A stretch of 63,312 nt of DNA from Nanobdellota archaeon (GCA_018817005.1 JAHIUF010000015.1:1-63312); one strand, 5' to 3'. Numbered from the stretch's first letter, positions 48,280-58,321 are shown. Notes: generated by a model not told the origin, from the letters alone. Program-made: numbers and translations.

Positions 48280-51027
48280 TTATTCCACTTGTATTTCTAA
48301 TCCTTTCAGTCTTTTTTGTTCTTTGAATTCGCTTTTTATTAGTGCTTTTATTATCTCTGCAACTATTATTACTAAGCTACTAATTAGTGTTATAGTTATC
48401 CATTCAATTGCTGACAACGGAACTGTGTTAAAGATTTTTTGTCCAATTTCACTATATATTACCAGTATTGTTAATACTAGTGATGTGCCTACTGCTATGA
48501 ATATGTATTTGTTTGAAAAGAATTTCTTGTTAAATATGGTTGTGTGTAGTGACCTTGCATTGAATGTGTGCAATAATTCAAACATTATAAGAGTTACAAA
48601 GGCCACTGTCCGAGCTTTTTCTATGCCCCCGTCACCAATGTTTAATTCCCATAAAAATAATGCTAATGTTCCTAAAAATAACAACGGAACTAATACAAAT
48701 ATTTTTAATAAAATATAATGGGACAATATTTTTTCATCTGGATTTCTGGGTTTTTGTTTCATCACTTTTATATGCGTTGATTCAACACTTAATGCTAACG
48801 CTGGAAATGTGCTTGTTACTAAATTAATGAATAATATCATTAAAGCTGTTAAAGGTGTTATTAATCCAATCAGAACTGTTGATATTATGAGAATTACTTC
48901 TGTCATGTTTCCTGTTAATAAATAATATATGAATCGTCTGATATTGCTATAAATTGTTCTTCCTTCTTTTATTGCATTGACTATTGTTGAGAAATGGTCA
49001 TCTGTTAGCACCATGTTTGATGCCTCTCTGGCCACTTCTGTACCTGATTTACCCATACTTACACCTATATCTGCTTTTTTTAATGCAGGAGCATCGTTTA
49101 CGCCATCACCGGTCATTGCAACAATTTCTCCTTTTCTTTGAAGAGAACTAACTATTCTTAACTTATGGTCTGGTGTTGTTCTTGAAAATATTACTACTTT
49201 AGAAATGATTTTATCCAATTCTTCATCACTTATCTTATCAAGTTCCCAGCCTTCGAGAACTAAATCCTCACTTGTTTGTATTAAACCAAGTTTCTTCCCA
49301 ACACTTTTTGCTGTGTGCTTATGATCTCCAGTAATCATTATTACTCTGACATTGGCGCTTTGACATTCTTCAACTGCTTGGTATGCTTCTTCACGTATAG
49401 GGTCATCAATCCCAACTAATCCTTCAAATATAAATTTTGAATTGAGGTCTTCGTGGATATTATCTATTTGCTTAGTTGCAATTCCTAGAACTCTGTAAGT
49501 TTGGTTACCATAATGATGAACTTGAGATAAAATTTTGTTAACTATATCCTGATTTAATCTGATTATTTCATTATTTTTTATTCTTATATAAGTGCATTTT
49601 TCAAGAACTTTTTCAACCGCTCCTTTCAAATAAGCAGTTTTATTATCGTGATCCGCATTTATAGTTATCATGAATTTTTCGAACGGGTCAAAAGGCATTT
49701 CAAATAGTTGTTTATTTTCTTTTCTTATTGAAAGATCATCAAAACCTGCACTTTTAGCTAATGCTAATATAGCTCCTTCAGTTGGTTCGCCAGATAAGAC
49801 CCATTCTTCATCTTTGATTAAAAGTTGCGCATCATTACATAAAATGCATGCTTTAAAAAATTCTTGATATTTAGTAAATTCATGTTTATTGAAAACTTCT
49901 TGTTTATTTGAAAATGTGCTTGTTGGATTATATTTATGTCCTTTTACTTCAACTTCCAGACCATCAGAAAAGAAAATCTTTTCCACAAGCATTTTGTTCT
50001 CTGTAAGTGTTCCTGTTTTATCTGTGCAAATTATTGTTGTTGTTCCCAAGGTTTCAACAGCACTTAAATCTTTTACTATGGCATTTTTTTTGGCCATTCG
50101 TTTAACACCATTAGATAATGCCATTGTTAATGCTAAGGGAAAACTTTCAGGTATTCCTGAAACTGCTACAGCTCCAACTAATATTAATGATTCAAATAGT
50201 CCAAAGTTTTTACTAAGTAAAACAAAAAAAAGAAATATACACGCAACAATAACTGCATAAGCAATTCTTTTACTCATATCATCTATTTGTTTTTGCAAAG
50301 GACTTCTTTGAAAACCTATTTTTTTTAATGATACAGATATTTTTCCAATTTCAGATTCTAAACCTGTTGCAATAACTATTCCATGACCATGACCATTAGT
50401 GATGCTTGTTCCGGCGAATAACATGTTTTGTTGGTCGCTTATTGGAACGTCCTGTTCTTCAATTTTATCTGTTCGTTTATATTTTTGAATTGATTCGCCT
50501 GTGAGAATTGATTCATTAACGGATAATCCTTTGCTTTCAATAACTCTAATGTCTGCAGGAACAATCATTCCTCGTTTTAGAATGATTATATCCCCTATAA
50601 CTAATTCTTCATGATTAATTTGTGTTTTTCTCCCGTTACGAATAACTTCAACATATTTGACAGTCAATTTAGATAATGCTTCTAATGATTTTCCTGCATG
50701 ATATTCTTGTATAAAACCAAATAACCCAGTTAATAATATTATGACTGCAATTACTATGAACTCAATTAAATGATTTGAAAAAAGTGATATTAAAGCACTT
50801 CCTAATAAGATATATATTAAAAGTGAGTTGAAGTTTCTGAATAATAACTTAAGAACTTTATTTTTTTCTTCTTGAGCAATCGTATTTAGGCCATTAATTT
50901 TGAGCCTATCTTTTGCTTCTTGTTCTTTCAAACCATTAATTGAAGATTTTAATTCTAATAATGTTTCATCTACAGATATTTGATGCCAATAATTTTTATT
51001 GTTATCTTTTAAATTATTCTCGTTCAT
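48280..51027 (-). CDS. P-type cation ATPase (P2 type), copy A
   Basis: A 915-residue ion pump: N-terminal cation-ATPase domain, SILTGES actuator loop, CTDKTGTLTENK phosphorylation site, and MTGDGVNDAPALKKADIG hinge. The M4 motif is SGIPESFP and M5 carries GNMTEV. In M6 the stretch NLVTSTFPALALS has Ser where Ca2+ pumps have Asp, so the transported ion is uncertain (Ca2+, Na+, H+ or other). Paralogous to the 54491 pump. The upstream promoter is not obvious; the gene may be part of the same island programme as the antiporter. Confidence 0.9.
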   Translation of the reverse strand: MNENNLKDNNKNYWHQISVDETLLELKSSINGLKEQEAKDRLKINGLNTIAQEEKNKVLKLLFRNFNSLLIYILLGSALISLFSNHLIEFIVIAVIILLTGLFGFIQEYHAGKSLEALSKLTVKYVEVIRNGRKTQINHEELVIGDIIILKRGMIVPADIRVIESKGLSVNESILTGESIQKYKRTDKIEEQDVPISDQQNMLFAGTSITNGHGHGIVIATGLESEIGKISVSLKKIGFQRSPLQKQIDDMSKRIAYAVIVACIFLFFVLLSKNFGLFESLILVGAVAVSGIPESFPLALTMALSNGVKRMAKKNAIVKDLSAVETLGTTTIICTDKTGTLTENKMLVEKIFFSDGLEVEVKGHKYNPTSTFSNKQEVFNKHEFTKYQEFFKACILCNDAQLLIKDEEWVLSGEPTEGAILALAKSAGFDDLSIRKENKQLFEMPFDPFEKFMITINADHDNKTAYLKGAVEKVLEKCTYIRIKNNEIIRLNQDIVNKILSQVHHYGNQTYRVLGIATKQIDNIHEDLNSKFIFEGLVGIDDPIREEAYQAVEECQSANVRVIMITGDHKHTAKSVGKKLGLIQTSEDLVLEGWELDKISDEELDKIISKVVIFSRTTPDHKLRIVSSLQRKGEIVAMTGDGVNDAPALKKADIGVSMGKSGTEVAREASNMVLTDDHFSTIVNAIKEGRTIYSNIRRFIYYLLTGNMTEVILIISTVLIGLITPLTALMILFINLVTSTFPALALSVESTHIKVMKQKPRNPDEKILSHYILLKIFVLVPLLFLGTLALFLWELNIGDGGIEKARTVAFVTLIMFELLHTFNARSLHTTIFNKKFFSNKYIFIAVGTSLVLTILVIYSEIGQKIFNTVPLSAIEWITITLISSLVIIVAEIIKALIKSEFKEQKRLKGLEIQVE

Positions 51028-51137
51028 TTTTAATCAAGCTTTTTCAGAGCTTTTTAATGATTTTGTTACTTTAGATGCACTTATGTTATATTAATCTATC
51101 AGTATATTATTATTTTACTTCTTTTGTTATGTTATTT

Positions 51138-52856
51138 TTAATACTTCTCATGCCTTGGATGTTCGTGCCCTATCTTTTTCCTATTTTTTAAATGTTCAAT
51201 ATGATTAATTTTCTCTTTCAAGAATTTATTAAATTCTAATTTATGTTCTTCAATCATTGTACCCATGTGGTGCCCACCTAAAAAGTGAGGCATTAAAACA
51301 TAAGTTGCGCCTTCATCATACAATCTAACTGCATCATCAATCTGATGCGAGACAACTGCAATTATAGCTTTTTTATTTTCTTCCTTTACCCTATTAATCA
51401 ATAATAGATTAGTGTCAATTATAGGGATTGTTGATATAACCATTTTTGCTTTTGAAAAATTAAGTTCATTAAGTAATTCCGAATCATCAGCATCCCCATA
51501 TCTGCAATCATATCCCTCTTTTGATAATTTAGTAATAACTTCAGGGTCATAATCAATAATCAGAAATTTCTTTTTTATTTTTTTAAGTGATTCTAATATA
51601 TCAAATCCAATTCTATTATAACCAATAAGAATGATTTCGTGATCATTATCCTTATGATATTTATGTTCATCAACTTTTTTGCCTTTTCTTTCAAATATTG
51701 TTAAATATTTTGATAACATGGAATAAAGTTTATTTGAATATAAAATCATATAGGTTGAACCCGCAAAAGTTATCAAACCAACCGCAGTTACTAAAGAGAG
51801 CAGTTCATTTGTTACATGACCTACTGAGACACCCATAGCAACAACAATTAAAGAAAACTCACTTATTTGTGCGACTGTAAGACCTGCCAAAAAACTATTT
51901 CTTTTTGTGTAACCTAATAATCCCATTAAAATCATTACTATTAATGGATTACCAATTAGCACGAAAAAAGAAAATATCAAAATCAATCCTATATTTTGGT
52001 ATATGTTAGAAAAAACCATTTGAGATCCTAACATAATAAAGAACAGAATTAGGAAAAAATCTCTTAATGGTTTTAGTTTTGAACTTATTTCATAATGATA
52101 AGGTGATAATGATAAGGTCATTCCTGCAAGTAATGCACCTACTTCAATGGAAAAATTTAGATAATAAAAAATAGTTGCAATGGCAAAACACCAACTAATA
52201 GAGAATAATAGTAAGAATTCCTGTGATTTTGCAATAATTTTAGTTAGTGGTGGAATTACATATATTGTTAATACAAACAATACTAAAATCCCCCCAATAC
52301 CTTTCAGAACAGATTCTACAGCTAAAGAAGTTAAATTATTCCCATTATTAAGAGAAGATATAACTAATAAAATTCCAATTGCTATAAAATCTTGAACAAT
52401 TAAAAAACCAATAGATATTCTTCCATAAAGAGATTCTAAGTCTTTTTTGTCAGATAATAACTTCATAATAATAATTGTGCTACTGAATGCAAGAGCAATT
52501 GCAACATATAATGAAGCAATTGTAGATAATCCTAATAATTTTGAGATTAAGAATCCAATTGTGGTGGTAAAAATAACTTGACCTAGACCAGTAATTAGTG
52601 AAATCTTTCCTACGTCTTTTATGACTTTTGGATTCAAATTTAGTCCTACGAAGAATAATAATAATGCTATTCCTATCTGTGAGAATGCTGTTAAAGTATT
52701 TGTAGAATTAATCATATTAAAAACAAAAGGACCTACAATGACTCCGCTCAAAATATATCCAATAACTGCTGGTTGTTTAAGAAGCCGCATAAAACCAGTA
52801 ATTAACACAGTCACGATGAGTATCTTACTTAATTCAATAAATATTTCTGGATTCAT
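51138..52856 (-). CDS. KefB/CPA2-type monovalent cation:proton antiporter with TrkA-N domain
   Basis: A 572-residue protein: about 12 membrane spans (1-375) of the CPA2 antiporter family (AVIGYILSGVIVGPFVF, LFFVGLNLNPKVIK, ALAFSSTIIIMKLLSD) followed by an RCK/TrkA-N Rossmann domain (EIILIGYNRIGFDILESLKK; acidic residue in LIIDYDPE) that senses nucleotide or redox state, and a His-rich end (GHEHPRHEK). Exports K+ or Na+ in exchange for protons. GGTGG precedes the ATG. Third gene after arsR and the CBS gene, 18 bp from the latter. Confidence 0.9.
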   Translation of the reverse strand: MNPEIFIELSKILIVTVLITGFMRLLKQPAVIGYILSGVIVGPFVFNMINSTNTLTAFSQIGIALLLFFVGLNLNPKVIKDVGKISLITGLGQVIFTTTIGFLISKLLGLSTIASLYVAIALAFSSTIIIMKLLSDKKDLESLYGRISIGFLIVQDFIAIGILLVISSLNNGNNLTSLAVESVLKGIGGILVLFVLTIYVIPPLTKIIAKSQEFLLLFSISWCFAIATIFYYLNFSIEVGALLAGMTLSLSPYHYEISSKLKPLRDFFLILFFIMLGSQMVFSNIYQNIGLILIFSFFVLIGNPLIVMILMGLLGYTKRNSFLAGLTVAQISEFSLIVVAMGVSVGHVTNELLSLVTAVGLITFAGSTYMILYSNKLYSMLSKYLTIFERKGKKVDEHKYHKDNDHEIILIGYNRIGFDILESLKKIKKKFLIIDYDPEVITKLSKEGYDCRYGDADDSELLNELNFSKAKMVISTIPIIDTNLLLINRVKEENKKAIIAVVSHQIDDAVRLYDEGATYVLMPHFLGGHHMGTMIEEHKLEFNKFLKEKINHIEHLKNRKKIGHEHPRHEKY

Positions 52857-52874
52857 AATCCACCTAATAATCTC

Positions 52875-53372
52875 CTAATAATCTTTTAGTAAATTTATGA
52901 TGCTGCTTGGAGTTACAACACCTATAACTCGCTCATTATCATCTATGATAGGGATGTGGTGAAAACCTTCTTGACAAATTAATTCTATAAGTTCATTTAT
53001 GGGTGTATCTAATGTTGCAGTTGATTTGTGTTCATTCATTAGTTCTCTTGCTGACTTATAATTAAATTCTCGCCTGTAACCTGTATTAAGAGTTTTTACT
53101 AATGGTTCTTGCTTAACTTGTTCTAGAAATAGTTTATTAATATCTTCATCGCTTATTTCTCCTAAGAATTTTTTATCTCTACTAATCACAATACATTCAT
53201 TAATACTTTCTTTTTTTAATTTTTTTAGTATGATTTTAACATTATCATCAGGATACAAAAACACTGGTTTCATCATAGCATCTTTCGCAAACAACCTTTT
53301 AACTTTAATCTCATCAGAGAATATGGCTATTTGTTTTTCTCTTAATAAAGCAAGGTTATTTTCAAATGTCAT
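52875..53372 (-). CDS. CBS-pair protein
   Basis: A 165-residue protein made of two CBS domains (about 25-90 and 105-165; PVFLYPDDNVKIILKKLKK and HHIPIIDDNERVIGVVTPSS). It probably senses adenine nucleotides or ionic strength. Located between an ArsR-type regulator and the antiporter, it may gate that transporter or the pumps. Confidence 0.85.
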   Translation of the reverse strand: MTFENNLALLREKQIAIFSDEIKVKRLFAKDAMMKPVFLYPDDNVKIILKKLKKESINECIVISRDKKFLGEISDEDINKLFLEQVKQEPLVKTLNTGYRREFNYKSARELMNEHKSTATLDTPINELIELICQEGFHHIPIIDDNERVIGVVTPSSIINLLKDY

Positions 53373-53385
53373 TTTTTATTAAATC

Positions 53386-53655
53386 TCATAGTTTTTCCAT
53401 TACTCTATTATATACTTCGAGTAATTCTTTTATCTCTATAACTTTTAGAGAATAAAATCTTTCTTTTCCTTCATCGTGAAACTCAAGGATACCTAAATCA
53501 TGAAGTAATTTCAAGTGTTTTGAAGCTGAAGACTCTGTAATGTGCAATTCATCCGCTATTAAATGTACTGGATGTTTAGGTTTTATTGCCAGAATGTGAA
53601 GTATATCTCTTCTTACTCTGGATCTTATTGCTCTCGCAAGTTTTTCATCTGGCAT
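53386..53655 (-). CDS. ArsR-type winged-helix regulator
   Basis: An 89-residue DNA-binding protein: RRDILHILAIKPKHPVHLIA, recognition helix region ESSASKHLKLLHDLGILEF and wing EGKERFYSL. No clear metal-binding cysteines. First gene of the arsR-CBS-antiporter operon. Its TATA box (ATATTTAAATA, about 53679-53689) touches a perfect palindrome (53688-53721), so it should autorepress. The signal is unknown. Confidence 0.85.
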   Translation of the reverse strand: MPDEKLARAIRSRVRRDILHILAIKPKHPVHLIADELHITESSASKHLKLLHDLGILEFHDEGKERFYSLKVIEIKELLEVYNRVMEKL

Positions 53656-53687
53656 GATTTTATTTAGAAAATTACAAGTATTTAAAT

Positions 53688-53721
53688 ATTTCTATGTTTC
53701 GCAACACGGAAACATAGAAAT
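53688..53721. promoter_or_regulatory. Operator of the arsR-CBS-antiporter operon
   Basis: Perfect 13-bp arms ATTTCTATGTTTC and GAAACATAGAAAT with an 8-nt centre GCAACACG; one arm abuts the TATA box, so an occupied site would block TBP/TFB. Confidence 0.75.
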
Positions 53722-53776
53722 AAACAAATCAAACACGTAATTATTATTAATTTGTCGTTGATAAAATTCACTGTTC

Positions 53777-54262
53777 TTATTCATCAATCCTGTTTATTAT
53801 ATTGAAATCAAAGTTTGTTATGATATTATCGCTTGAAACTAGGAACGAGTCCATGCTTTCAAGCATCTCAGCCCATTTTGCTCTCATTTCTCTTAAGAAA
53901 AGTTCATAAGACTTGTAGTTTTTATGAAAAGTCATTATTATTTTGGTTTTGTCCTCAAATCCTTCTCCTGGAGCTGAAAAGAGCACTCGTTTATCATATT
54001 TTAAGAATTTGTTGAACTCTTCGAGCTCTTTTACGTTTGTATAATCTTTCCATTTTAGGGTTATAAAAATCACAAATTCTATGTCTAGTTTGGCTAGATT
54101 TGGTATTATTGTGTATCCTTCTATTACTCCTTCTTTTTCAAGTTTTTTTCTCAGTCTGCTAATGGTTGGTTGTGTTGCATTAAGTTTTTTGCTTAGTTCC
54201 CTGTCGCTTTGTTTACTGTTTACCGTAATTTCTTTTAAGAATTCTTTTGTTAACTGATTCAT
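53777..54262 (-). CDS. Lrp/AsnC family regulator
   Basis: A 161-residue protein: an HTH at about 1-55 (LTKEFLKEITVNSKQSDREL, then TQPTISRLRKKLEKEGVIEG) and a RAM-like ligand domain (57-150). ATG 54262 is chosen over an upstream in-frame TTG because the TATA box (ATATTTAAATATG) is about 26 nt upstream. It faces the second P-type ATPase gene and may regulate it. Confidence 0.85.
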   Translation of the reverse strand: MNQLTKEFLKEITVNSKQSDRELSKKLNATQPTISRLRKKLEKEGVIEGYTIIPNLAKLDIEFVIFITLKWKDYTNVKELEEFNKFLKYDKRVLFSAPGEGFEDKTKIIMTFHKNYKSYELFLREMRAKWAEMLESMDSFLVSSDNIITNFDFNIINRIDE

Positions 54263-54446
54263 TCTATATGCCAATTATGTTTCATATTTAAATATTTTCT
54301 TAGTTTTATTTATTGTTTAGACATATATGTTTTTCATTTGAAATATTATTTATTCAATTACTTTGTGAATGATACATTTTAGTTTTTTCTTTTTAAATAA
54401 TATTTATATAAATCTATTTCACAATATAAATACTTGCAAGAAGAAT

Positions 54447-54461
54447 GGGTCATACTTTGAC
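54447..54461. promoter_or_regulatory. Short palindrome in the leader of the second ATPase gene
   Basis: GGTCA-TACTT-TGACC between the promoter (ATATTTATATAAATC, about 54401-54416) and the GAGGAG ribosome binding site; possible operator for the divergent Lrp-type protein. The rest of 54263-54490 holds only AT-rich promoter sequence. Confidence 0.4.
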
Positions 54462-54490
54462 CTATTTTAAAGAACAAAAGAGGAGTTTAA

Positions 54491-57220
54491 ATGTCTGAAA
54501 CTGATGAAAAGTGGTATTCTAAATCATTAGATAGAATATATGATAGTTTAAACACCTCAAAAGAAGGATTAACAGACAAAGAAGCTTTATCAAGAGTGGA
54601 TAAATTTGGGTATAACGAGCTTGATACTGGAAAAAAAGATACAATCTTAAATATTTTTTTAAGACAGTTTAAATCTTTTATAATCTGGATTTTATTTACA
54701 GCCGCAATCATCTCTTTATTTATAGGTCACATTATAGAATTCACTGTTATTATTATTATTATATTTCTAATAGTGCTCTTAAGTTTTTTCATGGAATATA
54801 GGGCTTCAAAAGATATGGATGCACTTATTAAATTAACACCAAAAAAATCTTTTGTTATAAGAAATAAAGAAGAAAAAGAGATTTCATCAAAAGAATTAAC
54901 TATTGGTGATATAATTGTTTTAAGAAGAGGAGGAGTTGTAGGTGCAGATGCAGTCTTAATTGAATCTAATAGCTTGAAATTAGATGAATCAACTCTTACA
55001 GGTGAATCTGTGTCTGTTAATAAGTTTCCTGGTCAATTAACTGGAACTGTTGATTTGGCTAATCGAACAAACATGGTTTTCTCAGGAACTAACATTACAG
55101 ATGGATTTGGACTTGCAGTGGTTGTTCATATTGGTATGCAAACAGAAATAGGAAATATTTCTTCTATGATAAAAAGTATTAAGGATGAAACAACACCTTT
55201 GCAAAAAAGAATTGACAAACTCACTAAACAAATATCTATAGCAGTAATTTTTATTGCGGTTGCTGTTTTCTTTATTGGTGTGTGGAAAGGCTCTAATCCT
55301 GCTACTATGTTCATTTTTTCTATGGCTGTGATTGTTTCAGGAATACCTGAAAGTCTACCAACAGTTGTTGCAGTGACTCTAGCAAAAGGAGTTAAACGAA
55401 TGGCGGATAAAAACGCCATAGTTAAGAGACTGCCATCTGTTGAAACCTTGGGAACAACAACAGTAATATGCACAGATAAAACAGGGACGTTAACTCAGAA
55501 CAAAATGTTTGCAGAGAACATATTCACTTCTGATTTAGAATTAAGCATTACTGGAAAAGGATACGAACCAACTGGTTTATTTTTGAAGGAAAATGTTCAA
55601 ATAGATCCTAATAAACATGAAACTTTATCAAAACTTTTAGAGATAGGAATTCTTTGTAACAATAGTGATGTTAAGAAAAAAGGGACTGAATGGGTTATGG
55701 ATGGTGAGCCAACTGAAGGAGCTTTGATTGTTCTTGGCCATAAAGCAGGTTTGATAAAATCAGATTTACATAAGAGCATGCTTAGAATAAAAGAACATCC
55801 TTTTGATTCAGAACGAAAATGCATGAGTACAATACATTCGCATAAAGATGGTAATTTTGTTTATTCCAAAGGTGCGCCTGAGTTACTTATTCAAAAAGCG
55901 AAATACTACTTGAACAATGGTAAAATACTCAAACTAGATAAATCAACAGAGAATAAATTCATAAAGAAGAATAAGGAATATGCTTCAAAAGGCTTAAGAG
56001 TGTTAGGATTAGCATTTAAAAAACACGAAGGTTCTTCTGAGTTAAAAAATGTTGAGTCAGGATTAATATTTGTTGGATTAGTTTCTATAAGGGATCCGCC
56101 TGAACCAAGTGCTAAAAAATCAATTAAATTGTGTAAAGAAGCAGGTATAAAAGTTGTTATGATAACAGGCGATAATGAACTCACCGCCAAGGCCATAGGT
56201 TCAGAACTAGGAATTTATAATGATGGGGATACAATATTAACAGGTAAACAATTACAACGAATGAGTGATTTGGATTTAGAAAAAATTGTTAATAATGTGA
56301 CTGTTTACGCAAGAGTCACTCCAGCACATAAGCTAAGGATTGTTAAAACATTGCAACGAGCAGGTCATATAGTGGCTATGACTGGTGATGGAGTTAACGA
56401 TGCTCCTGCATTGAAGAGTGCTGATATAGGTATTGCAATGGGTGTTTGTGGAACTGAGGTTGCAAAGGAGTCTGCAGAGTTAATATTAAAAGATGACAAC
56501 TTTACAACCATAGTGAATGCTGTTGAAGAAGGAAGAACCATTTATGAAAATATTAGGAAATTCATATCTTATTTGCTTGTTGGAAACCTTTCAGAGATAC
56601 TAATTGTTTTAATTGCAGTAATTGTAGGTTTGAATTTACCATTGACTGCACTTATGATTCTTTTCATAAATTTGGTCACTAGCGAGTTTCCAGCCTTAGG
56701 ATTGAGCTTTGAGAAACCTTCAGAAAGGATTATGAAGCAGAATCCGAGAGATCCAAAAGAAGGCATATTAAGTAATTATATAATATTTAAAATCGCTCAG
56801 ATTGCTCCTTTGATAATATTGGGCACAGTTATACTTTATCAGTGGGAATTAGTTTTTGGCGCAAAAGACATCTTTAAAGCTCAAACAATAGCTTTTGCAA
56901 CAATAATATTTTTCGAACTATTTCACACACTTAATGTTCGTTCATGGGATGAATCAATATTCACAAAAAATTTTTTCTCTAATAAATATTTATTAGGAGG
57001 TGTAATACTATCAAGCTTATTAACAATAATAGTAATTTATTGGGCTCCATTACAAAGAATATTTGGAACTGTGGCTTTGAATGTTCAAGATTGGATATTA
57101 ATATTACTTGTTTCATTAAGCGTTATAGGTTATGTTGAAATTCAAAAAACACTAGTTCAAGTTGAGTTAAAAGAACGGGAAAAAATGGAGATTCATCCCA
57201 CCAGGCACACAGTTGATTGA
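54491..57220 (+). CDS. P-type cation ATPase (P2 type), copy B
   Basis: A 909-residue paralog of the 48280-51027 pump with the same motif set: TLTGES, CTDKTGTLTQNK, MITGDNELTAK and MTGDGVNDAPALKSADIG. M4 has SGIPESLP, M5 GNLSEIL, M6 NLVTSEFPALGLS, again without the Asp of Ca2+ pumps. GAGGAG precedes the ATG and a TATA box lies near 54401-54416. It is divergent from the Lrp-type regulator. The two pumps flank the arsR operon. Confidence 0.9.
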   Translation: MSETDEKWYSKSLDRIYDSLNTSKEGLTDKEALSRVDKFGYNELDTGKKDTILNIFLRQFKSFIIWILFTAAIISLFIGHIIEFTVIIIIIFLIVLLSFFMEYRASKDMDALIKLTPKKSFVIRNKEEKEISSKELTIGDIIVLRRGGVVGADAVLIESNSLKLDESTLTGESVSVNKFPGQLTGTVDLANRTNMVFSGTNITDGFGLAVVVHIGMQTEIGNISSMIKSIKDETTPLQKRIDKLTKQISIAVIFIAVAVFFIGVWKGSNPATMFIFSMAVIVSGIPESLPTVVAVTLAKGVKRMADKNAIVKRLPSVETLGTTTVICTDKTGTLTQNKMFAENIFTSDLELSITGKGYEPTGLFLKENVQIDPNKHETLSKLLEIGILCNNSDVKKKGTEWVMDGEPTEGALIVLGHKAGLIKSDLHKSMLRIKEHPFDSERKCMSTIHSHKDGNFVYSKGAPELLIQKAKYYLNNGKILKLDKSTENKFIKKNKEYASKGLRVLGLAFKKHEGSSELKNVESGLIFVGLVSIRDPPEPSAKKSIKLCKEAGIKVVMITGDNELTAKAIGSELGIYNDGDTILTGKQLQRMSDLDLEKIVNNVTVYARVTPAHKLRIVKTLQRAGHIVAMTGDGVNDAPALKSADIGIAMGVCGTEVAKESAELILKDDNFTTIVNAVEEGRTIYENIRKFISYLLVGNLSEILIVLIAVIVGLNLPLTALMILFINLVTSEFPALGLSFEKPSERIMKQNPRDPKEGILSNYIIFKIAQIAPLIILGTVILYQWELVFGAKDIFKAQTIAFATIIFFELFHTLNVRSWDESIFTKNFFSNKYLLGGVILSSLLTIIVIYWAPLQRIFGTVALNVQDWILILLVSLSVIGYVEIQKTLVQVELKEREKMEIHPTRHTVD

Positions 57221-57332
57221 TATTTCATTAATTTCTCAAATACAAATCACATTGTTATTATACTTTAAATAGCTGTTATATCTTAAGCATATAAAAAAAA
57301 TGTGTTAGACATCTTACTAGTTGTAATGCATC

Positions 57333-57344
57333 CGCCAGAGGCTT
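57333..57344 (+). repeat. Partial copy of the tRNA-Thr 3' end (possible far att remnant)
   Basis: CGCCAGAGGCTT, 12 bp identical to the end of tRNA-Thr(GGT). It lies 112 bp after the second ATPase gene, in a 226-bp gap that also holds a GTATG/CATAC hairpin. It may mark the right border of an older island. Confidence 0.5.
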
Positions 57345-57446
57345 CTTTGTTTTTTCTTTGTATGCTTGAGCGTTAGCAAAACATACTTTTCTCATCAATG
57401 CTGAAAAGGATTGGAGTTTTTGTACTGCAAGTTCACATTAAAAATA

Positions 57447-58235
57447 CTATTCCAAGTAATCTTGTAATGTATCATGTAATTCTTCCATGTCTTGAATTAG
57501 ATATACATTTGGTTTTTCTAGAAGTTTTTCTGGTATTCTTTTTATCTGGAAAAAAATAAATGGCTTTGTTTCTGGAATATTGGAAATAATGTTTTTTTCT
57601 AAAGAAAAGTTGTATTCATGAAATACAAATCCTGCATAGACATCAATATTTTTTGGTTTCCGAATATCTACTTCTATGTCTGCAATCTCACTTATGCGTT
57701 CATAATAACTTTCTGGTTTCCAGTCTCCAATAAATACTTTTTTGAATTTTGGCAAGTCGAACTCATATGTTGGTTTTCCCATCGATTTGAGCATATTGGT
57801 TTCTCTTATAGATTGTGGTCCCAGACCTATTCTTATCATTGCGTCTAGTCCATAGTGTGGATGGCCTGAGTATTCAAAAACTTTTTCAGGGTCAACGTCA
57901 ACGTCTTTTATTGCATCAATTCCATGAATAAATACAGGACTTTCGGCACCCCATTCTTTTCCGACTATTATCGGTTTTTCAGTTGTGGAGAATAGTTCGT
58001 ATTCTGCTGCTTTTTCTGATGTTACTCCGCCTGTTTTGTATCCTTTTTTTGTTGCTAGAGCATATGCTTGTGCAAGCACACCGACATTTGTAACGCCAGA
58101 CACAATTATTATTTCTCTATCTGGAAAATCATTTTCTACTTTGTCAAAGGCTTCTTCTAAGTATTGTAATGCCTTATTCTTATTGTATTTTGTTGGTGGA
58201 CAATATCCAGCGACACCAATTCTCACAGGCTTCAT
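57447..58235 (-). CDS. Unknown Rossmann-like protein
   Basis: A 262-residue protein. The N-terminal part (RIGVAGYCPPTKYNKNKALQ, then EIIIVSGVTNVGVLAQAYAL) looks like a nucleotide-binding Rossmann or SLOG-like fold with a glycine-rich SGVTNVGV turn. The C-terminal half is alpha/beta without a motif. The ATG at 58235 lies about 26 nt after a TATA box (CTTTATAAATTCC) and is leaderless. Function not assigned. Confidence 0.6.
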   Translation of the reverse strand: MKPVRIGVAGYCPPTKYNKNKALQYLEEAFDKVENDFPDREIIIVSGVTNVGVLAQAYALATKKGYKTGGVTSEKAAEYELFSTTEKPIIVGKEWGAESPVFIHGIDAIKDVDVDPEKVFEYSGHPHYGLDAMIRIGLGPQSIRETNMLKSMGKPTYEFDLPKFKKVFIGDWKPESYYERISEIADIEVDIRKPKNIDVYAGFVFHEYNFSLEKNIISNIPETKPFIFFQIKRIPEKLLEKPNVYLIQDMEELHDTLQDYLE

Positions 58236-58321
58236 TTGCAAAAGTATTTATTTGGAATTTATAAAGTTTGTCATTTTTACAACTACTAAGTTGTTACAAT
58301 AATTAATTTATTTTTATAAAA

